Shown piece after piece: positions 1 to 5,685 of a stretch of 9,754 nt of DNA. A program made the translations under genes and the position numbers. The stretch spans positions 1 through 9,754 of the forward strand of contig CALIUX010000186.1 in assembly GCA_938048505.1 (NCBI GenBank), read 5' to 3'. This stretch comes from an uncultured Pseudomonadales bacterium (lineage in GTDB: Bacteria; Pseudomonadota; Gammaproteobacteria; Pseudomonadales; Cellvibrionaceae). How positions within the stretch are numbered: the stretch's first letter is position 1; every line of letters begins with the position of its first letter. The notes beneath the pieces are model-generated. The model was given only the letters and a program-made list of their open reading frames with translations. It had not been told where the DNA came from and did not search any database.

Positions 1-180
1 ATCATCTTTATCAAGCAGTGGGTTACTTTTTTGCGTCAGCGTATGAACAAGATTTTCTCGACCATTAAAGACGCTCAGGCATGAACCGCATCGCACGGCG
101 CCATTCGCTGTCTTAAGGTGAGTTTCTGTGACATTAAACGCAGTGGCACATTTGGGGCAACGAGTGATTAGGTCGGTCAT
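1..180 (-). CDS. MJ0042/DUF3426-type zinc-ribbon protein, 5' part only
   Basis: Sixty codons from an ATG at 180 read open to the window edge, so the C-terminal part is missing. The N-terminus is a typical MJ0042-type zinc finger: two CxxC pairs (C8-P-K-C11 and C31-G-S-C34), separated by the usual F-x-V, A-x-G and V-R-C-G positions and followed by V-F near residue 38. Full-length family members usually continue into a single membrane helix and a C-terminal DUF3426 domain; their function is unknown. The gene begins 44 bases after the prmA stop, and prmA followed by a DUF3426 gene is a common gammaproteobacterial order, which supports the call. No strong Shine-Dalgarno sequence is visible before the ATG, so it may be translated from the prmA transcript. 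The domain call is strong; the role is unknown. Confidence 0.88.
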   Translation of the reverse strand, partial: MTDLITRCPKCATAFNVTETHLKTANGAVRCGSCLSVFNGRENLVHTLTQKSNPLLDKDD

Positions 181-224
181 TTATTTCAGTCGGTCGATCA
201 ATAAAAGCGCAGAGTGTTCATTGT

Positions 225-1115
225 CTATGCCAGTTTGGTTGCGGTCAAGCGCACCCACTCTTCTTTTCGTGCAATAGGGTCGAATTGGAATGTGTCGGCA
301 TAGGCTTTGATTACGGCGTCGGCTTGTGTGGCTAAAATGCCCGAAAGGCAGAGTTTTCCACCTGCTTTGACACGTGGTGAGAGCGTAGAGGCTAATTCAA
401 CGAGTGGCCCCGCCAGAATATTGGCCAGTACAAGGTCAACGGGTTCTTCTGAGCATTTGTCAGGAAAGACAACAGGGAAGCGATGTGCGTCTAATTGATT
501 GCGCTGAGCATTATCTTGTGTGGCAAGTAACGCTTGAGGGTCTATATCCACCCCCAAAACGGATTGCGCCCCAAGGAGTAATGCGCCAATGCCCAATATG
601 CCTGATCCGCAGCCGTAATCAATAACCTGTGCGTCATTAAGGGTTTGTTGCGATAGCCACTCTAAACATAAAAAAGTAGTGGGGTGTGTACCGGTGCCAA
701 ATGCTAAACCAGGATCCAGTAATAAATTGACAGCCTCGGGGTTGGGTGGCTCCTGCCAGCTTGGGCAAACCCAAAAATTGTCACCACATTGAATGGGATG
801 GTAATGCTGCATCCATTCTCGCTCCCAATCTTTGTCTTCCACAATATGCCATTTAAACGGGTTGTGTTGAGAGTAAGCGCCTTGATTAGTGAGCTTCAAT
901 TTTTCTTCAATAGCGGCTGTATCCACCTCGGCATTAAATAAGCCAACTACGCGAGTTTCTTGCCAGAGCGGTGTTTCACCAAGAGCTGGCTCAAAAATAG
1001 GCTGATCCGCATTATCTTGTAGCGTCACAGAAAGTGCATCAGCTTTGATGAGTGCATATTCAAAACGGCCAGCATCGCTACGGGAGGTGTTAATGTGAAT
1101 TTCTAACCAAGGCAT
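225..1115 (-). CDS. prmA: Ribosomal protein L11 methyltransferase PrmA
   Basis: PrmA trimethylates ribosomal protein L11 in the cytoplasm using S-adenosylmethionine. The product is 296 aa, close to the usual ~293 aa. The N-terminus MPWLEI is the standard PrmA start. The SAM-dependent methyltransferase domain shows the PrmA signature D134-PGLAFGTGTHPTT, motif I D166-YGCGSGILGI, the acidic SAM-ribose region G188-VDID, and the A231-NIL catalytic-loop motif. The open frame continues upstream to a TTG at 1286, but the extra 57 residues are cysteine-rich and not PrmA-like. They are encoded by the repeat array and a transcription terminator, so the ATG at 1115 is the real start. A weak Shine-Dalgarno sequence (TGAGAA) lies in the last unit of that array. 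The gene sits 275 bases after accC, beyond a terminator, so it probably has its own promoter or depends on read-through. Confidence 0.96.
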   Translation of the reverse strand: MPWLEIHINTSRSDAGRFEYALIKADALSVTLQDNADQPIFEPALGETPLWQETRVVGLFNAEVDTAAIEEKLKLTNQGAYSQHNPFKWHIVEDKDWEREWMQHYHPIQCGDNFWVCPSWQEPPNPEAVNLLLDPGLAFGTGTHPTTFLCLEWLSQQTLNDAQVIDYGCGSGILGIGALLLGAQSVLGVDIDPQALLATQDNAQRNQLDAHRFPVVFPDKCSEEPVDLVLANILAGPLVELASTLSPRVKAGGKLCLSGILATQADAVIKAYADTFQFDPIARKEEWVRLTATKLA

Positions 1116-1116
1116 T

Positions 1117-1215
1117 GGTGTTCTCAAAAGTGATTGAACAAAAGGGTTGAACAAATTGGTTGAGCAAAGTGGTTGAGTAAAGTCAGGCGTTGAGCAAATA
1201 AGGGTTGAGCAATTA
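1117..1215 (-). repeat. Degenerate 13-bp tandem repeat in the prmA leader
   Basis: Read on the coding strand, six units resemble ACTTTGCTCAACC: TAATTGCTCAACC (1215-1203), TATTTGCTCAACG (1200-1188), ACTTTACTCAACC (1183-1171), ACTTTGCTCAACC (1170-1158), AATTTGTTCAACC (1157-1145) and CTTTTGTTCAATC (1144-1132). The last four are exactly head to tail with a 13-base period; the first two are separated from the rest by 2-4 extra bases. A seventh, more diverged unit, ACTTTTGAGAACACC (1131-1117), carries the Shine-Dalgarno sequence and ends one base before the ATG. A period of 13 is not a multiple of three, so the array is not coding. It occupies most of the space between the upstream terminator and prmA. 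Its function is unknown: a protein or RNA binding series, or slippage-generated sequence, are both possible. Confidence 0.85.
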
Positions 1216-1233
1216 AAGATGCAAAATGAAACA

Positions 1234-1269
1234 GATAAAAAACAAAACACCCAGACTAAGCTGGGTGTT
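1234..1269 (-). terminator. Intrinsic terminator after accC
   Basis: On the minus strand, a perfect 9-bp stem (AACACCCAG / CTGGGTGTT, arms 1269-1261 and 1254-1246) with a 6-base loop is followed at once by TTGTTTTTTATC. This is a classic Rho-independent structure. It lies 121 bases past the accC stop and 130 bases before the prmA ATG, so it should end much of the aroQ-accBC transcription and separate prmA from it. Confidence 0.88.
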
Positions 1270-1284
1270 ATTAACTTATGTATC

Positions 1285-1331
1285 AATAGCTCAGAAGAGC
1301 GTCTTGTTAAATGAAGCTATTCTGAGCTGTT
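1285..1331. repeat. 12-bp inverted repeat between accC and its terminator
   Basis: AATAGCTCAGAA (1285-1296) pairs with TTCTGAGCTGTT (1320-1331), with a single T-G mismatch on the plus strand, across a 23-base loop. A smaller dyad, CCCAGA / TCTGGG (1364-1369 and 1377-1382), lies between it and the accC stop. Neither is followed by a T run on the minus strand, so neither looks like an independent intrinsic terminator. They may protect the 3' end of the accBC mRNA or help termination. No gene is visible in the 275-base gap that holds these dyads, the terminator and the repeat array. Confidence 0.6.
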
Positions 1332-1390
1332 ATTGTGGATGCAGCTATTACTCTAGACCATTGCCCAGATGATGACTCTGGGTTGAATGA

Positions 1391-2740
1391 CTAGCTTAGG
1401 CCGAGCTTTTTCTCGAGGTAGTGAATATTGACACCCCCTTTACCAAAAGGCTCATCGCGCACTAAGTCATTCTGCAGAGGGATATTGGTTTTAATCCCGT
1501 CGATAACGAGCTCATCCAATGCAATACGCATACGGATTAATGCCGCTTCTCGATCACGTGCATGCGTAACAACCTTTGCAATCATTGAATCGTAGTAGGG
1601 CGGCACCTTGTAACCTGAGTAAATATGCGAGTCAACACGCACGCCTAACCCGCCGGGTGGGTGGTAGGTGTTAATTAAGCCTGGGCTTGGCATAAAGGTA
1701 ACAGGGTCTTCGGCATTAATACGACACTCAAAAGCATGGCCAAAGCACTTAATGTCGCTTTGTTTTAGGCTTAACTTCTCGCCTGCACAAACACGTATTT
1801 GTTCTTTAATGAGGTCAACACCGGTAATCATTTCGGTTACGGGGTGCTCTACCTGAATACGTGTATTCATCTCAATGAAGTAGTAATGACCTTCTTCATA
1901 TAGGAATTCAAACGTTCCTGCACCACGGTAGTTGATTTCAACACAGGCTTTAACACAAGCATCAAATACATCTTGGCGAGCTTTTTCATCAAGCTGAGGC
2001 GCAGGTGCTTCTTCCAGTACTTTTTGATGACGACGTTGCAACGAGCAATCGCGGTCAAACAAATGGATCGCGTTGCCTTGCCCGTCTGAAAGCACTTGTA
2101 CTTCGACGTGGCGTGGGTTCTGGAGGAATTTTTCCATGTAAACCGTGCCATCACCAAAAGCCGCTTGTGCTTCTGAGCGTGTGATGTCGATCGAGCTAAT
2201 CAGTGATTCGGCATCGTGCACAACGCGCATGCCTCGGCCACCGCCGCCGGAAGCCGCTTTGATGATGATGGGGTAGCCAATACGTTCTGCTGTTGCGAGG
2301 CAAAACTCAGGGTCGTTTTCAGGCAATGCTCCGTCAGAGCCGGGTACCGTGGGTACGCCTGCTTTTTTCATGGCTTCAATAGCGCAGACTTTATCGCCCA
2401 TAAGACGGATGGTGTCAGCATCGGGGCCAATGAAAGTAAAACCACTGTTTTGCACTTGCTCTGCAAAGTCAGCATTCTCGGCTAAAAAGCCATAACCTGG
2501 ATGCACAGCGACTGAGTCGGTAATTTCCATTGCACTGACAATAGCCGGCACATTTAAGTAACTGTCTTTTGAGGGGTGCGGCCCAATGCAAACTGACTCA
2601 TCGGCCAGCTTTACATGCATAAGGTCTTTATCTGCTTGTGAATAGACAGCAACTGTCTTGATGCCAAGTTCTTTACAGGCACGCAAAATACGCAGTGCAA
2701 TTTCACCGCGGTTGGCTATGAGAACCTTGTCAAATAACAT
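1391..2740 (-). CDS. accC: Biotin carboxylase subunit of acetyl-CoA carboxylase
   Basis: AccC carboxylates biotin carried on AccB, using ATP and bicarbonate, the first half-reaction of malonyl-CoA synthesis for fatty acids. At 449 aa it matches the usual length. It starts with the biotin-carboxylase N-domain ([12 protein letters not shown]). The ATP-grasp region shows K117 (MGDK), K161, the glycine-rich loop GGGGRGM (165-171), E203-K204, R236-RHQK240, E278 in GTFEF, and E290-MNTR294-IQVEHPVTE. The C-terminal domain ends in [11 protein letters not shown], as in characterised enzymes. All ATP, metal, bicarbonate and biotin residues I can place are present. A good Shine-Dalgarno sequence (TGAGGA) lies before the ATG, which is 17 bases after the accB stop, so the two genes are translated from one mRNA. 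Their partner subunits AccA and AccD are not in the window. Confidence 0.98.
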   Translation of the reverse strand: MLFDKVLIANRGEIALRILRACKELGIKTVAVYSQADKDLMHVKLADESVCIGPHPSKDSYLNVPAIVSAMEITDSVAVHPGYGFLAENADFAEQVQNSGFTFIGPDADTIRLMGDKVCAIEAMKKAGVPTVPGSDGALPENDPEFCLATAERIGYPIIIKAASGGGGRGMRVVHDAESLISSIDITRSEAQAAFGDGTVYMEKFLQNPRHVEVQVLSDGQGNAIHLFDRDCSLQRRHQKVLEEAPAPQLDEKARQDVFDACVKACVEINYRGAGTFEFLYEEGHYYFIEMNTRIQVEHPVTEMITGVDLIKEQIRVCAGEKLSLKQSDIKCFGHAFECRINAEDPVTFMPSPGLINTYHPPGGLGVRVDSHIYSGYKVPPYYDSMIAKVVTHARDREAALIRMRIALDELVIDGIKTNIPLQNDLVRDEPFGKGGVNIHYLEKKLGLS

Positions 2741-2757
2741 AGGAATTCCTCAGCAAC

Positions 2758-3219
2758 TTAAGCGATGATTACAAGTGGTTGGTCATATTCAACGGGCTCA
2801 CCATCGTTAACCAGTATCGCTTCGATTACACCGGCTTTATCGGCTTCGATTTGATTCATCATCTTCATGGCTTCAACAATGCAGATGGTTTCACCGGCTT
2901 TAACAGTTTGACCCACTTCAACAAATGGTGCGGCACCTGGGCTGGATGCGCGATAAAATGAGCCTACCATTGGTGATTTGACGGCGTGACCGGCAGGTGC
3001 AGCACTGACTTCTTCTGCGGGGGCAGCCGCTGGCGCAACGGCTGCTGGTGCGGGCGCAGGTGCAGCAGCTGGTTGTACGTAAGTTTGCATGGGCACCATG
3101 CCAGCATTACGTGAGCCACGACTAATGCGTACAGACTCTTCCCCTTCGCTGATTTCAAGTTCTTCGATATTAGATTCTTCTAATAGCTCGATGAGCTTCT
3201 TGATTTTTCGGATATCCAT
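2758..3219 (-). CDS. accB: Biotin carboxyl carrier protein of acetyl-CoA carboxylase
   Basis: AccB carries biotin between the biotin carboxylase (AccC) and the carboxyltransferase (AccAD). The 153-aa product has the expected three parts: an acidic N-terminal segment starting [16 protein letters not shown] (1-35), a flexible Ala/Pro-rich linker (about 50-77), and a C-terminal biotinyl domain (about 79-153). The biotinylation motif is E116-AMKM with K119 as the acceptor lysine. The segment S93[10 protein letters not shown] matches the protruding thumb typical of bacterial AccB. An AGAGGT Shine-Dalgarno sequence precedes the ATG. The gene is followed closely by accC. A 204-base gap separates it from aroQ upstream, and that gap contains a candidate promoter with a dyad, so accBC may be transcribed independently as well as with aroQ. 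Confidence 0.98.
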   Translation of the reverse strand: MDIRKIKKLIELLEESNIEELEISEGEESVRISRGSRNAGMVPMQTYVQPAAAPAPAPAAVAPAAAPAEEVSAAPAGHAVKSPMVGSFYRASSPGAAPFVEVGQTVKAGETICIVEAMKMMNQIEADKAGVIEAILVNDGEPVEYDQPLVIIA

Positions 3220-3255
3220 GGTGACCTCTTTTTAATCTGGGCGTTTAAGCGTAAT

Positions 3256-3286
3256 TTTTTAATATCGTGATGGTGGTTGTCACGAT
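3256..3286 (-). promoter_or_regulatory. Candidate accBC promoter overlapped by a dyad
   Basis: On the minus strand GTGACA (3283-3278) and TAAAAA (3261-3256), 16 bases apart, match sigma-70 boxes 5/6 and 4/6, which would put the start about 30 bases before the accB ATG. A perfect inverted repeat, ATCGTGA (3264-3270) and TCACGAT (3280-3286) with a 9-base centre, fills the spacer and most of the -35 box, as an operator would. A second small dyad, TTCGG / CCGAA (3312-3316 and 3325-3329), lies upstream. No T run follows these stems on the minus strand, so they are not terminators of aroQ. The promoter is inferred by eye; the regulator is unknown. Confidence 0.35.
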
Positions 3287-3423
3287 CGTTATTTTAATCT
3301 TGTGTTCTTTTTTCGGTTTCAATGCCGAATAATTCTTATGTTGCCACTCTCCACTTTGCATACAACCGCTTTTATGGGGTGCTTTGATGCACTCAGTCGC
3401 GTTCCATGCTTATTCGCTAAGCC

Positions 3424-3876
3424 TTATTGATTAGCGGTTTTGTCGAGATAATGAAAAGCCGCTTCAATAGCAAGGGTGTAGCTCATTGAGCCAAAGCCAC
3501 AGATAACACCTATAGCGACATCCGATAAATACGAGTGCTGCCTAAAGGGCTCGCGCGCATGTACATTGGATAGGTGGCATTCAATAAAAGGGATTGCAAC
3601 GCCCGTTAACGCATCGCGTAACGCAACACTGGTATGTGTAAACGCCGCGGGGTTGATAACAATAATATTGGTCTTATCGTGTTTGGCTGCATGAATGCGA
3701 TCAATGATCTTATATTCAGCGTTGCTCTGAAAGTGATTGACTGAGTGGCCTGAGGCTTGGCACTGCTGTGTGATTTTGGCATCGATATCGGCTAGTGTCT
3801 CAGTCCCGTACGTCTCAGGCTCACGTGTGCCGAGTAAGTTCAGGTTTGGGCCGTGTAAAACCAGAATCTGCGCCAT
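3424..3876 (-). CDS. aroQ: Type II 3-dehydroquinate dehydratase
   Basis: AroQ converts 3-dehydroquinate to 3-dehydroshikimate in the shikimate pathway to aromatic amino acids; type II enzymes are small cytosolic dodecamers. The 150-aa length is typical. Visible signatures are G9-PNLNLLG with N12, the flexible lid T17-REPETYG with R18 and the catalytic Y23, N75-PAAFTHTS with N75 and the catalytic H81, E99-CHLSN with E99 and H101, and the R112 position after REPF. The full set of active-site residues I know for the family is present. TGAGGA precedes the ATG at a good distance. Placement just upstream of accB is a conserved arrangement in many gammaproteobacteria. Confidence 0.97.
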   Translation of the reverse strand: MAQILVLHGPNLNLLGTREPETYGTETLADIDAKITQQCQASGHSVNHFQSNAEYKIIDRIHAAKHDKTNIIVINPAAFTHTSVALRDALTGVAIPFIECHLSNVHAREPFRQHSYLSDVAIGVICGFGSMSYTLAIEAAFHYLDKTANQ

Positions 3877-3947
3877 GAAATCCTCAGGTAGCCAAGAGAC
3901 ACGCGTTCATAGCAAGGTGCTATCAGTGCGCGTCTTGAGTATGCGGT

Positions 3948-4003
3948 GCATCACAGTTATCGAGTTGTTGATACGATGAGTTACTGTGACAAAATTGTGA
4001 TGC
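3948..4003 (-). promoter_or_regulatory. Competing inverted repeats in the aroQ leader
   Basis: Two perfect inverted repeats share the same left segment. TCACAGT (3951-3957) can pair with ACTGTGA (3983-3989), or GCATCACA (3948-3955) can pair with TGTGATGC (3996-4003). They cannot both form. TGTGA occurs at 3985-3989 and again at 3996-4000 in the same orientation, so this is not a standard CRP palindrome. The segment lies just downstream of the candidate aroQ promoter, within the expected untranslated leader. It could be an operator with repeated half-sites or an RNA switch; no known riboswitch class is recognisable. Confidence 0.35.
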
Positions 4004-4004
4004 G

Positions 4005-4033
4005 ATTGTGCCTAAAATGCACTGTGCTGTCCA
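4005..4033 (-). promoter_or_regulatory. Candidate sigma-70 promoter for aroQ
   Basis: On the minus strand TGGACA (4033-4028) and CACAAT (4010-4005) are separated by exactly 17 bases, matching the sigma-70 consensus 5/6 and 4/6. Transcription would begin near 3998, giving aroQ a leader of about 120 bases that contains the competing dyads. It is found by eye only. Confidence 0.4.
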
Positions 4034-4278
4034 TCTCTTATCGAAAGAAATCGGGAAATCTCTGCAAATACCCGCTTATTTGCCGAAATTTAAGGGAGTT
4101 TTTGTGTCGATATGAAAAATAATGCTGTTCAAGTGACCAGTTGTGAGAGGTGTTTGATATGACCTAAACTTAAGTAGAGTATTCCTTGCTCTACTTAAGT
4201 CGATGATTGGTAAATTGATGATCGCTAAGCCAAACGGCTCATCTCAAGAGGGCTCATCTATGTTACTAACAAAACCGG
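4034..4278. other. Non-coding stretch between the FabH-like gene and the aroQ promoter
   Basis: Together with the aroQ leader, this forms a 402-base gap without a supportable gene. It contains the 12-bp hairpin at 4168-4200 and a short direct repeat, GGCTCATCT, at 4236-4244 and 4251-4259. A 16-residue plus-strand frame beginning at the ATG near 4112 has no well-spaced ribosome binding site and resembles nothing known. I see nothing else in it. Confidence 0.6.
4168..4200 (-). terminator. Strong hairpin, possible terminator of the FabH-like gene
   Basis: ACTTAAGTAGAG (4168-4179) and CTCTACTTAAGT (4189-4200) form a perfect 12-bp stem around a 9-base loop. It lies 79 bases past the stop of the FabH-like gene and well before the aroQ promoter, the right place for a terminator. 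On the minus strand only TTTAGG follows, so the U tract is poor and intrinsic termination is uncertain. mRNA 3'-end stabilisation or a protein-binding palindrome are alternatives. Confidence 0.45.
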
Positions 4279-5391
4279 CTACAATTTTTTAACAATAATG
4301 GAGCCAATGGAATACCCTGCACCAAATGAACAAATGACACCCACTTCACCAGTCGTCAGATCGCTTGAATATTCATTAAACGCAATGATAGAACCGGCAG
4401 AGCTTGTATTAGCGTAACGATCTAAAATAATAGGCGCTTCAGTTTCATTGTAGGTTTTGCCCAGTACGCTCTTGGCTATCAGAGCATTCATGTTGGCATT
4501 GGCCTGATGCAACCAAAGTCGTTTGATGTCTGTATGGCTAATTTTATTATCATGCGTATGGCTATTGATTAATTTTGCCACCATCGGGCAAACTTCTTTA
4601 AAGACACTGCGCCCATTTTGTACAAAGAGCTTATCTTTAGTATTCACACTGGCAGGGTCTGTGCGATTCAAAAAGCCAAAGTTATTACGAATATTATTAG
4701 AGTACTGTGTCACGCAATGGCTGCTGACGATTTCAAATGCCGTATCGGTATTTTGGGGTGTTTTCTCTACCAAAACGGCTGTTGCGGCATCACCAAAGAT
4801 GAAATGTGAATCACGATCGCAAAAATTCAGATGCCCAGAGCAGACCTCAGGGCTGATCACTAAAATACTTTGTGCTGTACCAGCATGAATCGCATCGCTT
4901 GCGGCTTTAATACCAAACGTAGCAGAAGAGCACGCGACGTTCATATCATACGCATAGCCACTGGCGCCCAATAGATGTTGTATTTCAATGGCAATTGCGG
5001 GGTAGGGGCGTTGCAAGTTAGAGCAAGCGACAATAATTTGATCAATATCACTGGCCGTTTTACCGGCTTTATCGAGCGCATTTTGTGCCGCACGTAAGCC
5101 CATTTCAGCTAAAACGCTGGGCTGGTCATCAGCACGTTCAGGCATAATGGGCGTCATGATGTTTGGATCTAATACACCTTCTTTGGCCACTAGATAGCGG
5201 CTTTTAATGCCTGAAGCCTTCTCAATAAATTCTGCGCTAGAGTGCTGAAGTTCACTCAGTTCACCACTTGCAATGGCCGCATGATTCATAACGTTATATT
5301 GATCAACGTATTGGTTAAACGCGGTGACTAATTCATCATTACTTACGCTTTGTTCGGGTGTATAAAGCCCTGTTGCACTTATTACGGCCAT
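4279..5391 (-). CDS. Long-form beta-ketoacyl-ACP synthase III (FabH-like)
   Basis: This is a thiolase-fold condensing enzyme of the FabH family, which joins an acyl-CoA to malonyl-ACP with loss of CO2. The Cys-His-Asn triad is complete: C154 in DMNVACSSATFG, H295 in LWLHQANANMN and N328 in RYANTSSAGS. F199-GDAATAVLVE and the C-terminal GAGYSIGS turn also fit. At 370 aa it is some 50 residues longer than housekeeping E. coli FabH, with extra sequence near residues 28-60 and 220-260. From memory it closely resembles the Pseudomonas aeruginosa PA3286 type, reported to divert octanoyl-CoA from beta-oxidation into fatty acid synthesis; that substrate is an inference here. The ATG has only a weak upstream AGG. 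It stands alone between the receptor gene and aroQ, with no acyl carrier protein or other fab gene nearby apart from accBC. Confidence 0.92.
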   Translation of the reverse strand: MAVISATGLYTPEQSVSNDELVTAFNQYVDQYNVMNHAAIASGELSELQHSSAEFIEKASGIKSRYLVAKEGVLDPNIMTPIMPERADDQPSVLAEMGLRAAQNALDKAGKTASDIDQIIVACSNLQRPYPAIAIEIQHLLGASGYAYDMNVACSSATFGIKAASDAIHAGTAQSILVISPEVCSGHLNFCDRDSHFIFGDAATAVLVEKTPQNTDTAFEIVSSHCVTQYSNNIRNNFGFLNRTDPASVNTKDKLFVQNGRSVFKEVCPMVAKLINSHTHDNKISHTDIKRLWLHQANANMNALIAKSVLGKTYNETEAPIILDRYANTSSAGSIIAFNEYSSDLTTGEVGVICSFGAGYSIGSIIVKKL

Positions 5392-5633
5392 CTGTAAACC
5401 TGTTAATCTATTCTTGGTTAGCTAAAATACTGATTAAATGAAATGCCATTTAATAAAACTATTGAATTAAGTTTTTTAATAAATTGATCAAATAAAAAGT
5501 AATCGGCTAGGGTATTTTATATTTTCCGACTGTAAATGGCGTATGGCTACAGAATAGATGGCGTAGAAGGACTATGGCCGATAATTATAAAAATATGGCC
5601 AATAGAGGTGGACTTCGCTAATTGTATTAGTTG
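5392..5633. other. AT-rich leader region upstream of the FabH-like gene
   Basis: No gene is visible between the FabH-like start and the receptor stop (294 bases including the hairpin at 5634-5668). The half nearest the FabH-like gene is very AT-rich and probably holds its promoter, but I could not find a -35/-10 pair with good spacing. No recognisable fatty-acid regulator palindrome (FadR or PsrA type) was seen. Confidence 0.5.
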
Positions 5634-5668
5634 AACCATGACTGCAGGTGACACCGTTTGTCATGGTT
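5634..5668 (-). terminator. Hairpin after the TonB-dependent receptor gene
   Basis: AACCATGAC (5634-5642) and GTCATGGTT (5660-5668) form a perfect 9-bp stem. The 17-base loop itself contains a small palindrome, GGTGACACC, so the structure may stack into a longer arm. It begins 17 bases past the receptor stop on the minus strand. No T run follows, so it is a candidate for Rho-dependent or stem-stabilised ends rather than a clear intrinsic terminator. Confidence 0.45.
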
Positions 5669-5685
5669 ACATGATTTGGTTGTTT

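Noticed and set aside
307..625. Plus-strand frames opposite prmA
   Set aside because: They lie wholly inside prmA on the other strand and show no recognisable protein features.
1132..1215. CRISPR array
   Set aside because: Units are 13 bases, degenerate and essentially without spacers; no cas genes are near.
1116..1286. N-terminal extension of PrmA by 57 residues from a TTG
   Set aside because: The extension is encoded by the terminator and the 13-bp array, is not PrmA-like, and the standard MPWLEI start lies at 1115.
1668..2485. Frames on both strands inside accC
   Set aside because: Shadow frames of a highly conserved gene; compositions and motifs do not suggest real proteins.
3983..4000. 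CRP-binding site from the two TGTGA motifs before aroQ
   Set aside because: The motifs are in direct orientation; a CRP site needs TGTGA and TCACA inverted with six bases between.
4236..4259. Direct repeat GGCTCATCT twice
   Set aside because: Only two short copies in non-coding DNA; no further copies or context to give it meaning.
4523..4888. 121-codon plus-strand frame inside the FabH-like gene
   Set aside because: Antisense shadow of a conserved enzyme with its full catalytic triad; no own ribosome binding site or domain.
5502..5582. Inverted repeat ATCGGC / GCCGAT
   Set aside because: Six-base arms about 70 bases apart are likely by chance and no element boundaries are visible.
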